This document shows positions 15,588 to 24,072 of a stretch of DNA of 34,179 nucleotides, in pieces. The number at the start of each line of letters is the position of its first letter. Within the stretch, counting starts at the first letter, position 1. Source of the stretch: Dehalococcoidia bacterium UBA2979. GTDB taxonomy: Bacteria > Chloroflexota > Dehalococcoidia > UBA2979. Location of the stretch: NCBI GenBank assembly GCA_002348225.1, contig DEAP01000104.1, forward strand, positions 1 through 34,179, written 5' to 3'. The position numbers and the translations under genes are program-made. The notes under the pieces were generated by a model that was not told where the DNA came from, did no database searches, and saw nothing but the letters and a program-made list of their open reading frames with translations.

Positions 15588-16406
15588 CTACTGGCTTCCG
15601 AAGTACACCTGTCGACATGTCGCGATGCTTGCTTGAATTGCCGGCTCCTGAGTATCAATTCCCTGAAACATGGATCCTATTGCCTGCCGGGTACCGCCAG
15701 AAAAGTCGGGATCAGACACTTGCACGCCATCTTCTCTTAGACACTCCGCAAATTTCAGCAAATTATCCTGAAATTCCACTTGCTCCTCCGCAGTCTGTTC
15801 TTGAGCGAAGGTAGCTCCTTGCAGCAGAGGCAGACATTTGCCCAAAATTTCTCTCGTTTTTGGATCCTGCCAATTAAATTTAGGATCATTAAGAACGCTC
15901 TCTCGCAGGGCAACGGTATCAACTGTACCATCAGCATTTAACTGTGGATCAGGAACACTGAATCCTTCGTCACGCATACATTTTGTAAATCCTGTGGTTA
16001 TTTCTTCATCTCCTCGCGGCTCTGATTCAATTTGCCTCATTAGTTCAGGAGCGCAGTCTCGAAGCGCCTGCTGTGTCCCAGAATCAGCTAAGTCAAATTG
16101 CGGATTGCTGCTCACTGTTGCGCGAAGATTCGCTACGTCAATCCGTCCATCGTCGTCCAATGTTGGTCTCGCAACTTCAAAATTATGTTTCCGCATACAG
16201 CTGATGAATGCATCCGCTTGATCTATTGAGGGACTGGCTATTTGCGTATTTGAAACCTGAGCGACGACAGTATCGTTTGAGATTATCGTTGTCGTCTGTT
16301 TATCATCGATACGAGCCACGCCCTGGGACGCGTCGTCTCCTCCACAGGCTGACAATATGAAAGTAGACATCAGGCACAAAACTATCAAAAGTCGTCGTGA
16401 TTTCAT
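15588..16406 (-). CDS. Lipoprotein with three repeated FxxCMR...C modules
   Basis: A 272-residue secreted lipoprotein. The signal peptide MKSRRLLIVLCLMSTFILSAC ends in a lipobox with Cys21. The ATG at 16406 has GAAGGG 6 nt upstream; the frame is open 13 codons further, but only this start gives a clean signal peptide. After a short linker come three copies of one module beginning FISCMRKHNFEV (residue 67), FTKCMRDEGFSV (140) and FAECLREDGVQV (219). Each has a second cysteine, at 118, 191 and 264, placed 48, 48 and 42 residues after the first, so three internal disulfides are likely. I do not recognise the family. It lies 60 bp upstream of the adaptor on the same strand and probably belongs to the ABC exporter operon, perhaps as a cargo-binding or wall-associated accessory. 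Confidence 0.88.
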   Translation of the reverse strand: MKSRRLLIVLCLMSTFILSACGGDDASQGVARIDDKQTTTIISNDTVVAQVSNTQIASPSIDQADAFISCMRKHNFEVARPTLDDDGRIDVANLRATVSSNPQFDLADSGTQQALRDCAPELMRQIESEPRGDEEITTGFTKCMRDEGFSVPDPQLNADGTVDTVALRESVLNDPKFNWQDPKTREILGKCLPLLQGATFAQEQTAEEQVEFQDNLLKFAECLREDGVQVSDPDFSGGTRQAIGSMFQGIDTQEPAIQASIATCRQVYFGSQ

Positions 16407-16557
16407 ACATAACCCTTCAACAAGTTTTGCAGACCTACTAAACATTTAACCACGTTCACGTAGAAATTTCCTAAGATAACTTTAAGAGTATTTGACGCAC
16501 CGTATAAACTCCCTAAACAGCCAATAAAGATAGGTACAGATAGCTGGGAGCACACAA

Positions 16558-17718
16558 TTGAAAGTAACAGGCCTTAAAACGTATGTGGTGGAAGGTGAAA
16601 AGCCTTGGATCGGTGGTAGATATTTCCTGTTTATCGAGATCCATACGGAGACCGGAATCTGCGGGCTCGGCGAACGCGTCGTTGGTAGTTCGTATCCAAC
16701 TCCAGAAACCGCTCGCACATTCATCCAAGGACAGCAACGCCTGATTGAGGAACTATTTGAGAACTATGTTTTGGGCGAGAATCCTCTCAATATAGAACTG
16801 ATATGGGACAAGATGTATGCATCAAGGCATGACTTCAGGCACCCTAGCCTTTACGCTACCCCCGCTATGAGCGCCATCGATATGGCTTTATGGGATATCG
16901 CCGGCAAAGTTGCCAACCAGCCCATATACAACCTCCTCGGCGGTAAATATCATGAAAAACTCAGAGCATACGCATATATGCCGAGAGGGAACGAATTCAA
17001 TGAAACGCCAAAGGTTGCCGGTGAAGTCGCAAAGCAACTGCTCGAAGAAGGCAATAGTGCATGTAAATTTGATCCCTTTATGCCTCTCTATCCAATTCCA
17101 CGTGACATCCCGCTCCCAGAAATTGAACAGGCTGCCAAAATTTTCGAAGCGATAAGGAATGAAGTCGGGAACGATCTAGAAGTAGGGATCGGAACACACG
17201 GACAATTGACGACCTATTCAGCGATTCGTGTTGCTGATTTCCTAGAGCCGTATCATCCCTTTTGGTTTGAAGAACCTGTACCTCCTGAAAATATTGACGA
17301 AATGGCAAGAGTCGCGGCACATACGAGTATCCCCATTGCGACGGGTGAGCGTCTGGTCACAAAATACGAATTTTCACAAGTACTGGAAAAACAGGCCGCT
17401 CAAATAATTCAGATGGATGTTGGCCAATGTGGCGGAATCACTGAAGCGAAAAAAATCGCGAGCATAGCTGAGGCACATTATGCGGTAATCGCTCCGCATA
17501 TGTACTGCGGTCCTGTCGCAGCTGCAGCAGCTATTCAAATTGATACGTGTTCACCTAACTTTGCGATTCAAGAAGCCAATCAAGGCCCTCTGCATAAGAA
17601 AATATTCAAGGAGCCTCTGGTATTTACTGATGGTTTCATCACACCACCAGCTGGACCCGGTCTTGGAATCGAATTTGACGAGTCAGTAATTGAATCACAT
17701 CTAGTCAACTGGATGTAA
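16558..17718 (+). CDS. Mandelate-racemase/galactonate-dehydratase-like enolase-superfamily enzyme
   Basis: A 386-residue enolase-superfamily protein closest in pattern to the D-galactonate dehydratase branch. The N-terminal capping domain (1-125) ends with SAIDMALWDIAGK. In the barrel, FEEPVPPEN gives Glu238/239, TGERL gives Glu264, QMDVGQCGGI gives Asp287, APHMYCGPV gives the general base His314, and FAIQE gives Glu339. The first metal-ligand segment reads GIGTHGQ: His214 is present, but Gly212 occupies the place of the Asp in the DFHGR motif. The start is TTG at 16558 with GGGAG 7 nt upstream and an immediate match to the family N-terminus. Likely reaction: dehydration of a sugar acid, if metal binding is intact. 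SAR202 bacteria are known for expanded enolase-superfamily paralogues. The crotonase gene follows after 13 bp. Confidence 0.92.
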   Translation: MKVTGLKTYVVEGEKPWIGGRYFLFIEIHTETGICGLGERVVGSSYPTPETARTFIQGQQRLIEELFENYVLGENPLNIELIWDKMYASRHDFRHPSLYATPAMSAIDMALWDIAGKVANQPIYNLLGGKYHEKLRAYAYMPRGNEFNETPKVAGEVAKQLLEEGNSACKFDPFMPLYPIPRDIPLPEIEQAAKIFEAIRNEVGNDLEVGIGTHGQLTTYSAIRVADFLEPYHPFWFEEPVPPENIDEMARVAAHTSIPIATGERLVTKYEFSQVLEKQAAQIIQMDVGQCGGITEAKKIASIAEAHYAVIAPHMYCGPVAAAAAIQIDTCSPNFAIQEANQGPLHKKIFKEPLVFTDGFITPPAGPGLGIEFDESVIESHLVNWM

Positions 17719-17731
17719 AAAGGAGTAAGTA

Positions 17732-18547
17732 ATGACCAAGCAAGAAGACGTTCTAGTTCTCGAAAAGCCAGCAAATGGACGCATTTGGGTGATGCGTCTC
17801 AATCGACCTGAAAGGCTCAATTCTTTCAATGGTGAGTTGCGAAAATCATTGTACGAAGCTTTCTGGGACTTCGCACATGATGACGAGGCTTGGGTCGCAA
17901 TCTTGACTGGAACGGGCAGAGCGTTTTGCACTGGCCAAGACCTCAAGGAGCGGACAGAACGAAATGCTGCCGCGTTGGCAGGTGAACCTGATCCGATGGT
18001 TCAACTGCCTGATTACCTCCAGGACATATATCCGTTGTCCGAAAAGCTCAATTGCTGGAAACCAATCATTGCCGCAGTCAATGGACTTGCAGTTGCTGGG
18101 GGGTTCAACGCTGCAATGCAGTGTGACGTGAGAATAGCTTCTACTGAAGCTGAATTTGGTATCGCTGAAGTTCGCTGGAATCAGGGAGCTGCGTGGGTTC
18201 ATCATCTCCCAAAGATAATCGGACTGGCCAACGCGCTCGAACTCACCCTCTGGGGAGACGAGCGAATATCGGCTGAGCGGGCCAAAGAATGGGGTTTTGT
18301 GAACGAGGTGGTCGCTCCTGAAGACTTAATGCCAACAGCGATGGATTGGGCTGAAAGAATGCTCACTCTCGCTCCAAGATCTGTAAGAAATTTGAAGGAA
18401 ATTCTCTATCGAGGGATGACTATGGGGCCAGCTGAGGCCCAACGCTACGGAGCAAACCTCGAAAGGAATCTCATTGGTATGGAAGATTCAATCGAAGGAC
18501 CGAAGGCATTTTCAGAGAAACGGAAGCCCGAATTCAAAAATAGGTAA
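17732..18547 (+). CDS. Enoyl-CoA hydratase/isomerase (crotonase) family protein
   Basis: A 271-residue crotonase. The first oxyanion-hole loop is AFCTGQDLKE (65-73) and the second is LAVAGGFNAAMQCDVRIAS (119-137). EFGIAEVRWNQGAAWVHHLP (141-160) holds Glu146 at one catalytic glutamate position, while the second hydratase glutamate (just after the usual lG..P) is not evident, so isomerase, hydrolase or another CoA chemistry is as likely as hydration. AKEWGFVNEVV and the C-terminal helix with FSEKRKPEF are usual. AAGGAG lies 5-6 nt before the ATG. It is co-transcribed with the enolase-superfamily gene and its stop is 13 bp from the convergent helicase. Confidence 0.93.
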   Translation: MTKQEDVLVLEKPANGRIWVMRLNRPERLNSFNGELRKSLYEAFWDFAHDDEAWVAILTGTGRAFCTGQDLKERTERNAAALAGEPDPMVQLPDYLQDIYPLSEKLNCWKPIIAAVNGLAVAGGFNAAMQCDVRIASTEAEFGIAEVRWNQGAAWVHHLPKIIGLANALELTLWGDERISAERAKEWGFVNEVVAPEDLMPTAMDWAERMLTLAPRSVRNLKEILYRGMTMGPAEAQRYGANLERNLIGMEDSIEGPKAFSEKRKPEFKNR

Positions 18548-18560
18548 CTGGACGAATACT

Positions 18561-20015
18561 TCAAGAAAATACAGTTACTTCCGGACGATTTCTTCGCTTC
18601 TTCGACTTGGCTGAGGGCTTCGCTTTCCGTTTAAGACGTTTCCCGTATCCCGCCCTGCCAGTAGGTGGTGGCTGTGACGAACGTCGCTTTGATGACTGGT
18701 TTGTTCGCGTGCTCTGCTCACCCGAGTCAATAGATTCGACACTCTTCGATGCGTTACGTCGAGACTTCGGATCGGACCTATTTGTTGGGATTGCTCGAGT
18801 ACGTCTTCGGGGACGCGATGGAGAATCATCTAGCTCAGTTGCATTTGTAGCAAGCCGGCTTCGGCCGGAACCGGTCGGAGGCTTGCTCGTTGTTGGCCCT
18901 TCACTCATTTCCGGTGTGGTGATTGGCAAAGACAAACCTACATCTTTCTGTAACTGCTTCACTATTTTGTGTTGGACCTGATCAACGAAACATATAACCA
19001 CTCCTGTGGCCCCTGCTCTGGCAGTCCGACCTGATCTATGGACATACGTTTTACTATCCTGAGGGGGATCAAAATGAAGGACACACTCTATACCGTCTAC
19101 ATGAATTCCACGTGCAGCAACGTCTGTTGCGACCAATGCCTGGATTTTCCCTTCACTGAATTCAGTGAGCGCTCGTCGTCGCTGATGCTGACTGCGATCA
19201 CCGTGAATAGCTGCGGCTGAAGTTCCCATCTTCTTTAACTGGCGCACCGCACGGTCAGCGCCATGCTTTGTCCTAGTGAAAATAATTGTGCGTCCATATC
19301 GCTCAATAATATTTACAGTGACTGGAATACGATTTGGGCGATCAACACTCCAAAAATTGTGCTCCATCGAGTGAATATCTGGCTGGTCCGATCCAAATTC
19401 ATGCCTGACTGGATTAACCTGGTAGTCCCTTGTAAGAACTGCCACTTCACCGTCCAAGGTGGCCGAAAACAAGATCGTCTGGCGCTTGTCTGAAGTTTGA
19501 TCTAAGAGCTTCCGGACCTGCGGCAGAAATCCCATATCAGCCATTCTGTCGGCCTCGTCGATGACTATTCTATTAACCTTCTCTAAAGTCAAAGCTTTCT
19601 GCTCTAGCAGATCATTTAGTCTTCCAGGACAGGCAACAATAATGTCAACTCCCTTGGAGAGTCGATCAATTTGTCGACGCATATTCACCCCACCATAGAT
19701 GGATAGAATGCTTTTTCCCACCCTCCGAGCTAAGGGCCTCAGAGCTACGGTAATTTGCTCTGCCAACTCTCTAGTGGGAGCGAGTATTAGTGAACGAGGT
19801 TCATTGGGGTAGCCCTTTGGAGTCATTATGACCAGAGGAATTCCGAAGGCTATCGTCTTCCCAGAACCTGTGGGTGCTCGACCGCATATATCTCTATTTG
19901 CAAGCGTATCCGGAATAGTGCCAGACTGGATTGCAAAAGGAGTCTCAATCCCTTGTTGTTTTAAGGCCTCGACCAGCACATCCGGTACACCGATATCCAA
20001 AAAATTTTTTGCCAC
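18561..20015 (-). CDS. DEAD-box RNA helicase with basic, disordered tail
   Basis: An ATP-dependent RNA helicase of the RhlE/CshA-like type. Motifs in order: Q motif TPFAIQ (25-30), motif I APTGSGKT (47-54), Ia LAPTREL (78-84), GG (108-109), II DEAD (153-156), III SAT (184-186), IV IIFTRT, V ATDVAARGIHVDG (296-308) and VI HRSGRTARAG (326-335). Residues from about 370 to 484 form a low-complexity tail rich in Arg, Lys, Ser and Pro, ending in a lysine/arginine cluster; such tails bind RNA. The start is GTG at 20015 with no strong Shine-Dalgarno, chosen because the family N-terminus begins there. Likely roles are ribosome assembly and mRNA turnover, often cold-induced. Confidence 0.96.
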   Translation of the reverse strand: MAKNFLDIGVPDVLVEALKQQGIETPFAIQSGTIPDTLANRDICGRAPTGSGKTIAFGIPLVIMTPKGYPNEPRSLILAPTRELAEQITVALRPLARRVGKSILSIYGGVNMRRQIDRLSKGVDIIVACPGRLNDLLEQKALTLEKVNRIVIDEADRMADMGFLPQVRKLLDQTSDKRQTILFSATLDGEVAVLTRDYQVNPVRHEFGSDQPDIHSMEHNFWSVDRPNRIPVTVNIIERYGRTIIFTRTKHGADRAVRQLKKMGTSAAAIHGDRSQHQRRRALTEFSEGKIQALVATDVAARGIHVDGIECVLHFDPPQDSKTYVHRSGRTARAGATGVVICFVDQVQHKIVKQLQKDVGLSLPITTPEMSEGPTTSKPPTGSGRSRLATNATELDDSPSRPRRRTRAIPTNRSDPKSRRNASKSVESIDSGEQSTRTNQSSKRRSSQPPPTGRAGYGKRLKRKAKPSAKSKKRRNRPEVTVFS

Positions 20016-20166
20016 TAGAAGGTACTTTCAGGGAATCCGTGGTCGATATTCATGGGTCATTTGATTACATGATGACGGCTCACCAATAGACACTCTAATC
20101 CCAGAGTATTTTATGAGCTAACGATCGACCGCCGATATGCCCTCTTATTCATTATTTGGGGTTTAC

Positions 20167-20328
20167 TTAGGTCGCACAACAAAACAGAGGCGCGCCTGTC
20201 TCATAAATGGCAGTCGCGCCGTCACTATAGAGGCTTGCAAGGGCACCTACCTCCACCGAACCCGCTAGATACAAATAACCAGCGCCAGCAATAACCGCAG
20301 TAACGAATAGTATTTTCTTTAGCCCCAT
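20167..20328 (-). CDS. Small predicted membrane protein, 53 aa
   Basis: A 53-codon frame starting MGLKKILFVTAVIAGAGY. After the lysines at 4-5, residues 6-22 form one plausible membrane segment or uncleaved signal anchor; the remainder is short and ends with GAPLFCCAT, a Cys-Cys pair near the C-terminus. It begins 33 bp after the heme A synthase stop on the same strand, so the two may share a transcript. No clear Shine-Dalgarno is seen. The pattern of a charged start followed by a hydrophobic helix argues for a real microprotein. I do not recognise it. The rest of the gap (20016-20166) up to the helicase shows nothing recognisable. Confidence 0.4.
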   Translation of the reverse strand: MGLKKILFVTAVIAGAGYLYLAGSVEVGALASLYSDGATAIYETGAPLFCCAT

Positions 20329-20361
20329 GAAACAAGCATAACAAGTATTTCCAGCAGTAGC

Positions 20362-21273
20362 CTATGTGGTCCTGGGTTTCTCAGATGAATAGTTATAGAG
20401 CGAGAAGAAAATAAGCAAAACCCAGAGAGCGTCAGCAAGACTTAAGTGGATTATTTGTGTCTCGACGGGAGTCAAAAGTGCGATATTTAAAATGCCCACG
20501 ATGATTTGAAGGAAAAGAATACCAAAAATACCAAAGCCTAGACCAGAGTATGTGACCTTAGGGTCTTCCATGACCATATAGATCGATCCAACAATCAAAA
20601 AAGCACCAATAATTGCTACCAAAGGGTGCACAGCTCTGACTGAAACAAGGAGTTGAGCTATTGGTGTTTCTTCGACGACGACTTGATCCGAGAGATAAAG
20701 AGTGTCTGCGAGCGAATTGATCGTGCCAGTGATCGTTATGACCATCACTATACCAATCGCAGCGATTAAAAAACGCCCTCTCGAATATTCCTTAGATATG
20801 CTTCTATTCTCCGATTCCGATGCCCAAAACAATATTAGAACCAAAGAAGCAAGAAGTATTAACGTGTTGACCACATGCAGACTATCCGCAATCACTCTGC
20901 CCCACGAAGCGTCACCTTCAACCCAGCCAAAAAAGACCAGTGCTGCCCCTATAAGAATTTCCAGAAGTAACACAAACGACGAAAATAACACACTCCGCCA
21001 GACCAAATGATGTCGACCAAACAGCAAATAGCTCCACGCTAGTAGCCCAAGGTAACCCACGCTGAGAACACTCGTGAGAGCACGATGTATGAACTCAATT
21101 GCGGTGTGAATATTTTCAATAGCTGGGACCAATGAGCCCTCACATTTGGGCCAGCTATCCCCACACCCAGCACCTGACTCCGTCGACTGCACTATATCGC
21201 CGCTTATAATCACGGCCACCGTGAAGATAAGCAGTCCCCACACATACGAACGGAAATAAGTCAGATGTGTCAT
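20362..21273 (-). CDS. ctaA: Heme A synthase (CtaA/COX15)
   Basis: CtaA oxidises heme O to heme A for aa3-type cytochrome oxidases. This 303-residue protein has eight hydrophobic segments. His56 and His63 lie in IHTAIEFIHR, the glutamate and histidines of the first heme pocket, and further histidines lie in VRAVHPLVA and IIHLSLADALW in the second half. Cys37 and Cys44 in SGAGCGDSWPKCEG match the disulfide pair of the Bacillus-type enzyme. The ATG at 21273 with GAGAG about 10 nt upstream is preferred over a TTG 23 codons earlier. No oxidase subunit or ctaB is present in the window. Its presence shows the organism respires oxygen. Confidence 0.94.
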   Translation of the reverse strand: MTHLTYFRSYVWGLLIFTVAVIISGDIVQSTESGAGCGDSWPKCEGSLVPAIENIHTAIEFIHRALTSVLSVGYLGLLAWSYLLFGRHHLVWRSVLFSSFVLLLEILIGAALVFFGWVEGDASWGRVIADSLHVVNTLILLASLVLILFWASESENRSISKEYSRGRFLIAAIGIVMVITITGTINSLADTLYLSDQVVVEETPIAQLLVSVRAVHPLVAIIGAFLIVGSIYMVMEDPKVTYSGLGFGIFGILFLQIIVGILNIALLTPVETQIIHLSLADALWVLLIFFSLYNYSSEKPRTT

Positions 21274-21372
21274 CAAATTAGACTCTCGATATTGGCCCTT
21301 ACTATTAAGACTAAAGTGGTATGACCTTAGTGGGGCTGCCAATCGATTTTTTGCCTACGCTCTGTATTAAGG

Positions 21373-22425
21373 CTAGAGCGCAAGTGCCGTCGAGTAATCA
21401 GGAATACCTTCCCAGCGTCCTGGATCACCACCCCGCATTCGAGCAATGGTCTTGATCACTTCCGGATTTGCAAGCCCATGTGGAGCCTCACCAGTCAGTA
21501 CACGGCTCACATTTTCTGCCTGCTTCCGACTTGATTCCGCTATGAAAAGTTCGGAACTTGCTGCCACATGCGGTGTGACAATGAGGTTATCAAGTGTCAG
21601 CAAGGGATCCTCTGAGTCAATCGGTTCTTGCTCTGTCACATCCAATCCAGCCGCTGAGATCTGTCCAGCGGTTAGAGCGTCATACAATGCCTCCGGATCC
21701 ACTAACGGACCTCTAGCACAGTTAATAAGAATTGCAGAATCTTTCATCGACTTGAATTGGTCATAACTAAACATGTGGTGTGTCTCGTCCGTAGCAGGAG
21801 CATGGATTGTTATGAAATCGGATAACCGAAGGAGTTCATCGAGATCTACAAGTTCTACGCCATGAAGATCCGCAGTTGTCTGATCAACATATGGGTCATA
21901 AGCAATAACTCGAAACGGACCAAAACCACGTATTCTCGAGGCAAATCCTTTTCCAATATTTCCGAATCCAACAATGCCAACTGTGCTACCAGCTATACGC
22001 TTTGGTATAGGTATGAACTGGCGAGCAGTACTCCATTTGCCAGCCTTCACAGCCGTATCAAATTCACGAATCAAACGAGTTAAGGCAAGTAACTGCGCCA
22101 TAGCGTGGTCAGCTACCTCAGACGTGTTTACTCCTGGTGTATTACAAGCCAAGATACCCAGTCGTGTTGCAGCATCGAGGTCAATCGAGTCGACACCGAC
22201 TCCCATTCGACTAAGTACCTTAATTTTTGGGCAGGCTTCGAGGACATCAGAATCAGTTAATGGAAGTGTCCCAATCAAAGCACCATCCATGTCACTTAGT
22301 AACTCTATATAGTGCTCTCTCGTGGTGGTGGCTGTGACCAGCTCCTCCGTTAATTCGATACCCGCGTTATCAAACATACTCGTATCCGCGAGTGGACGTC
22401 CGCCATTAAACACTTTCAAAGCCAT
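21373..22425 (-). CDS. D-2-hydroxyacid dehydrogenase (phosphoglycerate-dehydrogenase-like)
   Basis: A 350-residue NAD-dependent D-isomer 2-hydroxyacid dehydrogenase. The nucleotide motif is GFGNIG (153-158) with a distal acidic residue in YDPYVD for NAD, and the catalytic set is Arg238 (NCARG), Glu267 (TEQEP) and His286 (TPHVA). It lacks the ACT domain of long SerA forms. The start ATG at 22425 follows AGGTG by about 6 nt; a GTG three codons upstream is less likely. C-terminal residues beyond about 315 (ANPEVIKTIARMRGGDPGRW) extend the usual fold slightly. The substrate may be 3-phosphoglycerate or another 2-hydroxy acid; nearby catabolic genes favour the second. It stands between ctaA and a DUF4395 gene, all on the minus strand. 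Confidence 0.93.
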   Translation of the reverse strand: MALKVFNGGRPLADTSMFDNAGIELTEELVTATTTREHYIELLSDMDGALIGTLPLTDSDVLEACPKIKVLSRMGVGVDSIDLDAATRLGILACNTPGVNTSEVADHAMAQLLALTRLIREFDTAVKAGKWSTARQFIPIPKRIAGSTVGIVGFGNIGKGFASRIRGFGPFRVIAYDPYVDQTTADLHGVELVDLDELLRLSDFITIHAPATDETHHMFSYDQFKSMKDSAILINCARGPLVDPEALYDALTAGQISAAGLDVTEQEPIDSEDPLLTLDNLIVTPHVAASSELFIAESSRKQAENVSRVLTGEAPHGLANPEVIKTIARMRGGDPGRWEGIPDYSTALAL

Positions 22426-22505
22426 ACTTTTCACCTCATCAGTAAAGATCTTTATTCGCTATCTCAGGCATTGTATCTGGGTAATTGCCAAACGTCTGAC
22501 GCAAT

Positions 22506-22991
22506 TTATGACTGGGTGAAATTCAGATTATTACATTCCTCACACACGTCCTCAGGTACCAAGCCCATCTTCATAAGTAGTGCAAACATCCAGCAGCCGG
22601 CACAGAACCCCACTATCGATTCGGCGGCGGCGAACACAGCAAGGACGATATACAGAATTCTTGATATATCTGATTGCTCAGTAAGTATGAATATCAGGGC
22701 CAGTCCCGAAACCATCAAACCTACCGCTTGGGCGAAACGCTTCGGAGGACCAGCCACTGGCTTATCTCGTTTAATAATCAGAGGTACAACTAATTTAGTA
22801 GCAATTTGCCCGATTGGGCTTAGAGTCGGGCCAGCAAGTACCCGAGCCAAAAATCCATAGGATAAAAACACAGCAACAGGTAGTGACATCGTGAACACAA
22901 GCAAAATGGATAACAGCAGGACACAACCGGCCACTACGCGGGCAGCATACTCATTTACCGGATGAGGAAAAGCAAATATCGACCCAAACAT
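22506..22991 (-). CDS. DUF4395 membrane protein
   Basis: A 161-residue membrane protein that fits DUF4395: VNEYAARVVAGCV at the start, four hydrophobic segments (about 18-35, 36-55, 85-103 and 110-130), AGPPKRFAQAVG in the loop before the third, and GFCAGCWMF (128-136) near the C-terminus, where the Cys pair is the best-conserved family feature. A second Cys pair, VCEECNN, follows at the tail. DUF4395 proteins often sit beside thioredoxin- or rhodanese-like genes, suggesting a role in sulfur or disulfide chemistry, but no such neighbour is present here. AGGGG precedes the ATG by about 8 nt. The function is unknown. Confidence 0.88.
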   Translation of the reverse strand: MFGSIFAFPHPVNEYAARVVAGCVLLLSILLVFTMSLPVAVFLSYGFLARVLAGPTLSPIGQIATKLVVPLIIKRDKPVAGPPKRFAQAVGLMVSGLALIFILTEQSDISRILYIVLAVFAAAESIVGFCAGCWMFALLMKMGLVPEDVCEECNNLNFTQS

Positions 22992-23144
22992 GTAGTCAAC
23001 CCCTAATACATTACTTAGTTAGGTAATTATATCAAGATTATCAGTCAAGGCATCAGATAAAAACTATTCACGAACACCGTGGCCCAAAACTAAACCTAGG
23101 AAATACGGCTACCCTAATCAAAATAGATAGCCCGAGGTGAACAA

Positions 23145-23990
23145 ATGAGTATGAGCGCAGCAACCATTGATCATGTTGTTATAAATGTCCGCAGTGAGAT
23201 GGACACGGCGGTTGAAGTATTCCGGAACTTAGGATTCACCATGACCCCAAGGGGTTTTCATACCCTCGGATCAATCAACCACCTCGCCATGTTTAACGAT
23301 AACTATCTTGAATTACTAGGTGTTCCTAGTGACCAGAGTTCTTCTAGGTCAGACCTGCAAGAATCGATATCTGGTATCAATGGACTGGTTCTGAAAACTA
23401 ATAATGCTGACGAGACATTTGAACACTTTAAAGCCATAGGTGTTGAGGCGGAGCCGCCCAAAGCTTTCAGCAGGCCGGTGGACATCGACGGCACCACTCA
23501 GCATGCCAAGTTCCGAACCGTCACTGCTCGGGGCGATGCATTTCCAGCCGGCCGAGTGTACTACTGCGAGCATGCCACACCAGATCTGGTATGGCGCCCT
23601 GAATGGCTGCAACACGAAAATACAATGTCTTCTGTGTACGAGATGGTGGTAGTGGACACAGATCCGGAGTCAGCGTTTGAGGCCTATCACGATTTACTAG
23701 GAGGAACCGCTGGTCAGGAGTCCGATAATTCACGGTATCTTGATTTAGGAAATTGTCGGGTATCGGTTTTATCAGACGAGCAGTACAGAAACAGAACAGG
23801 GACACTTGCTTCGGAACTTGGGGATCGGGATTCGATGTTTGGAGCTCTCGTATTCACGTGCGAAAACCTATCGAAGCTAACAAACTTTCTCCGGACATCC
23901 ACAAGCGGCATCGAGATCCGGGAAACCGCCGACCAAATATCAATTCGACTCCACCAATTTGACACGCTCCTTGAAATACGAAGCACCTAG
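23145..23990 (+). CDS. Glyoxalase-like (VOC superfamily) protein
   Basis: A 281-residue protein with the pattern of the glyoxalase-like domain family: TIDHVVINV (7-15), FRNLGFTMTPRGFHTLGSINHLAMF with His39 and His46, and YLELLGVP. A second, more diverged VOC half begins near SVYEMVVV (about 163) and ends with IRLHQFDTLLEIRS. His10, His46 and Glu56 could be metal ligands in the first half. Such proteins are mostly uncharacterised, some being dioxygenases or isomerases. AGGTGAAC precedes the ATG. It is convergent with the SnoaL-like gene, with 82 bp between them containing a small GACTC/GAGTC stem (24000-24014) but no convincing terminator. Confidence 0.87.
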   Translation: MSMSAATIDHVVINVRSEMDTAVEVFRNLGFTMTPRGFHTLGSINHLAMFNDNYLELLGVPSDQSSSRSDLQESISGINGLVLKTNNADETFEHFKAIGVEAEPPKAFSRPVDIDGTTQHAKFRTVTARGDAFPAGRVYYCEHATPDLVWRPEWLQHENTMSSVYEMVVVDTDPESAFEAYHDLLGGTAGQESDNSRYLDLGNCRVSVLSDEQYRNRTGTLASELGDRDSMFGALVFTCENLSKLTNFLRTSTSGIEIRETADQISIRLHQFDTLLEIRST

Positions 23991-24072
23991 TGGGAAGCCG
24001 ACTCAGCACGAGTCAATATATGTAGTATTCTTTTGAATTCTATTTTCACACTCGGTCCATTATTTAGGGCGT

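Noticed and set aside
24000..24014. GACTC/GAGTC stem as terminator between the convergent VOC and SnoaL-like genes
   Set aside because: Only 5 bp with no following T-tract; too weak to call.
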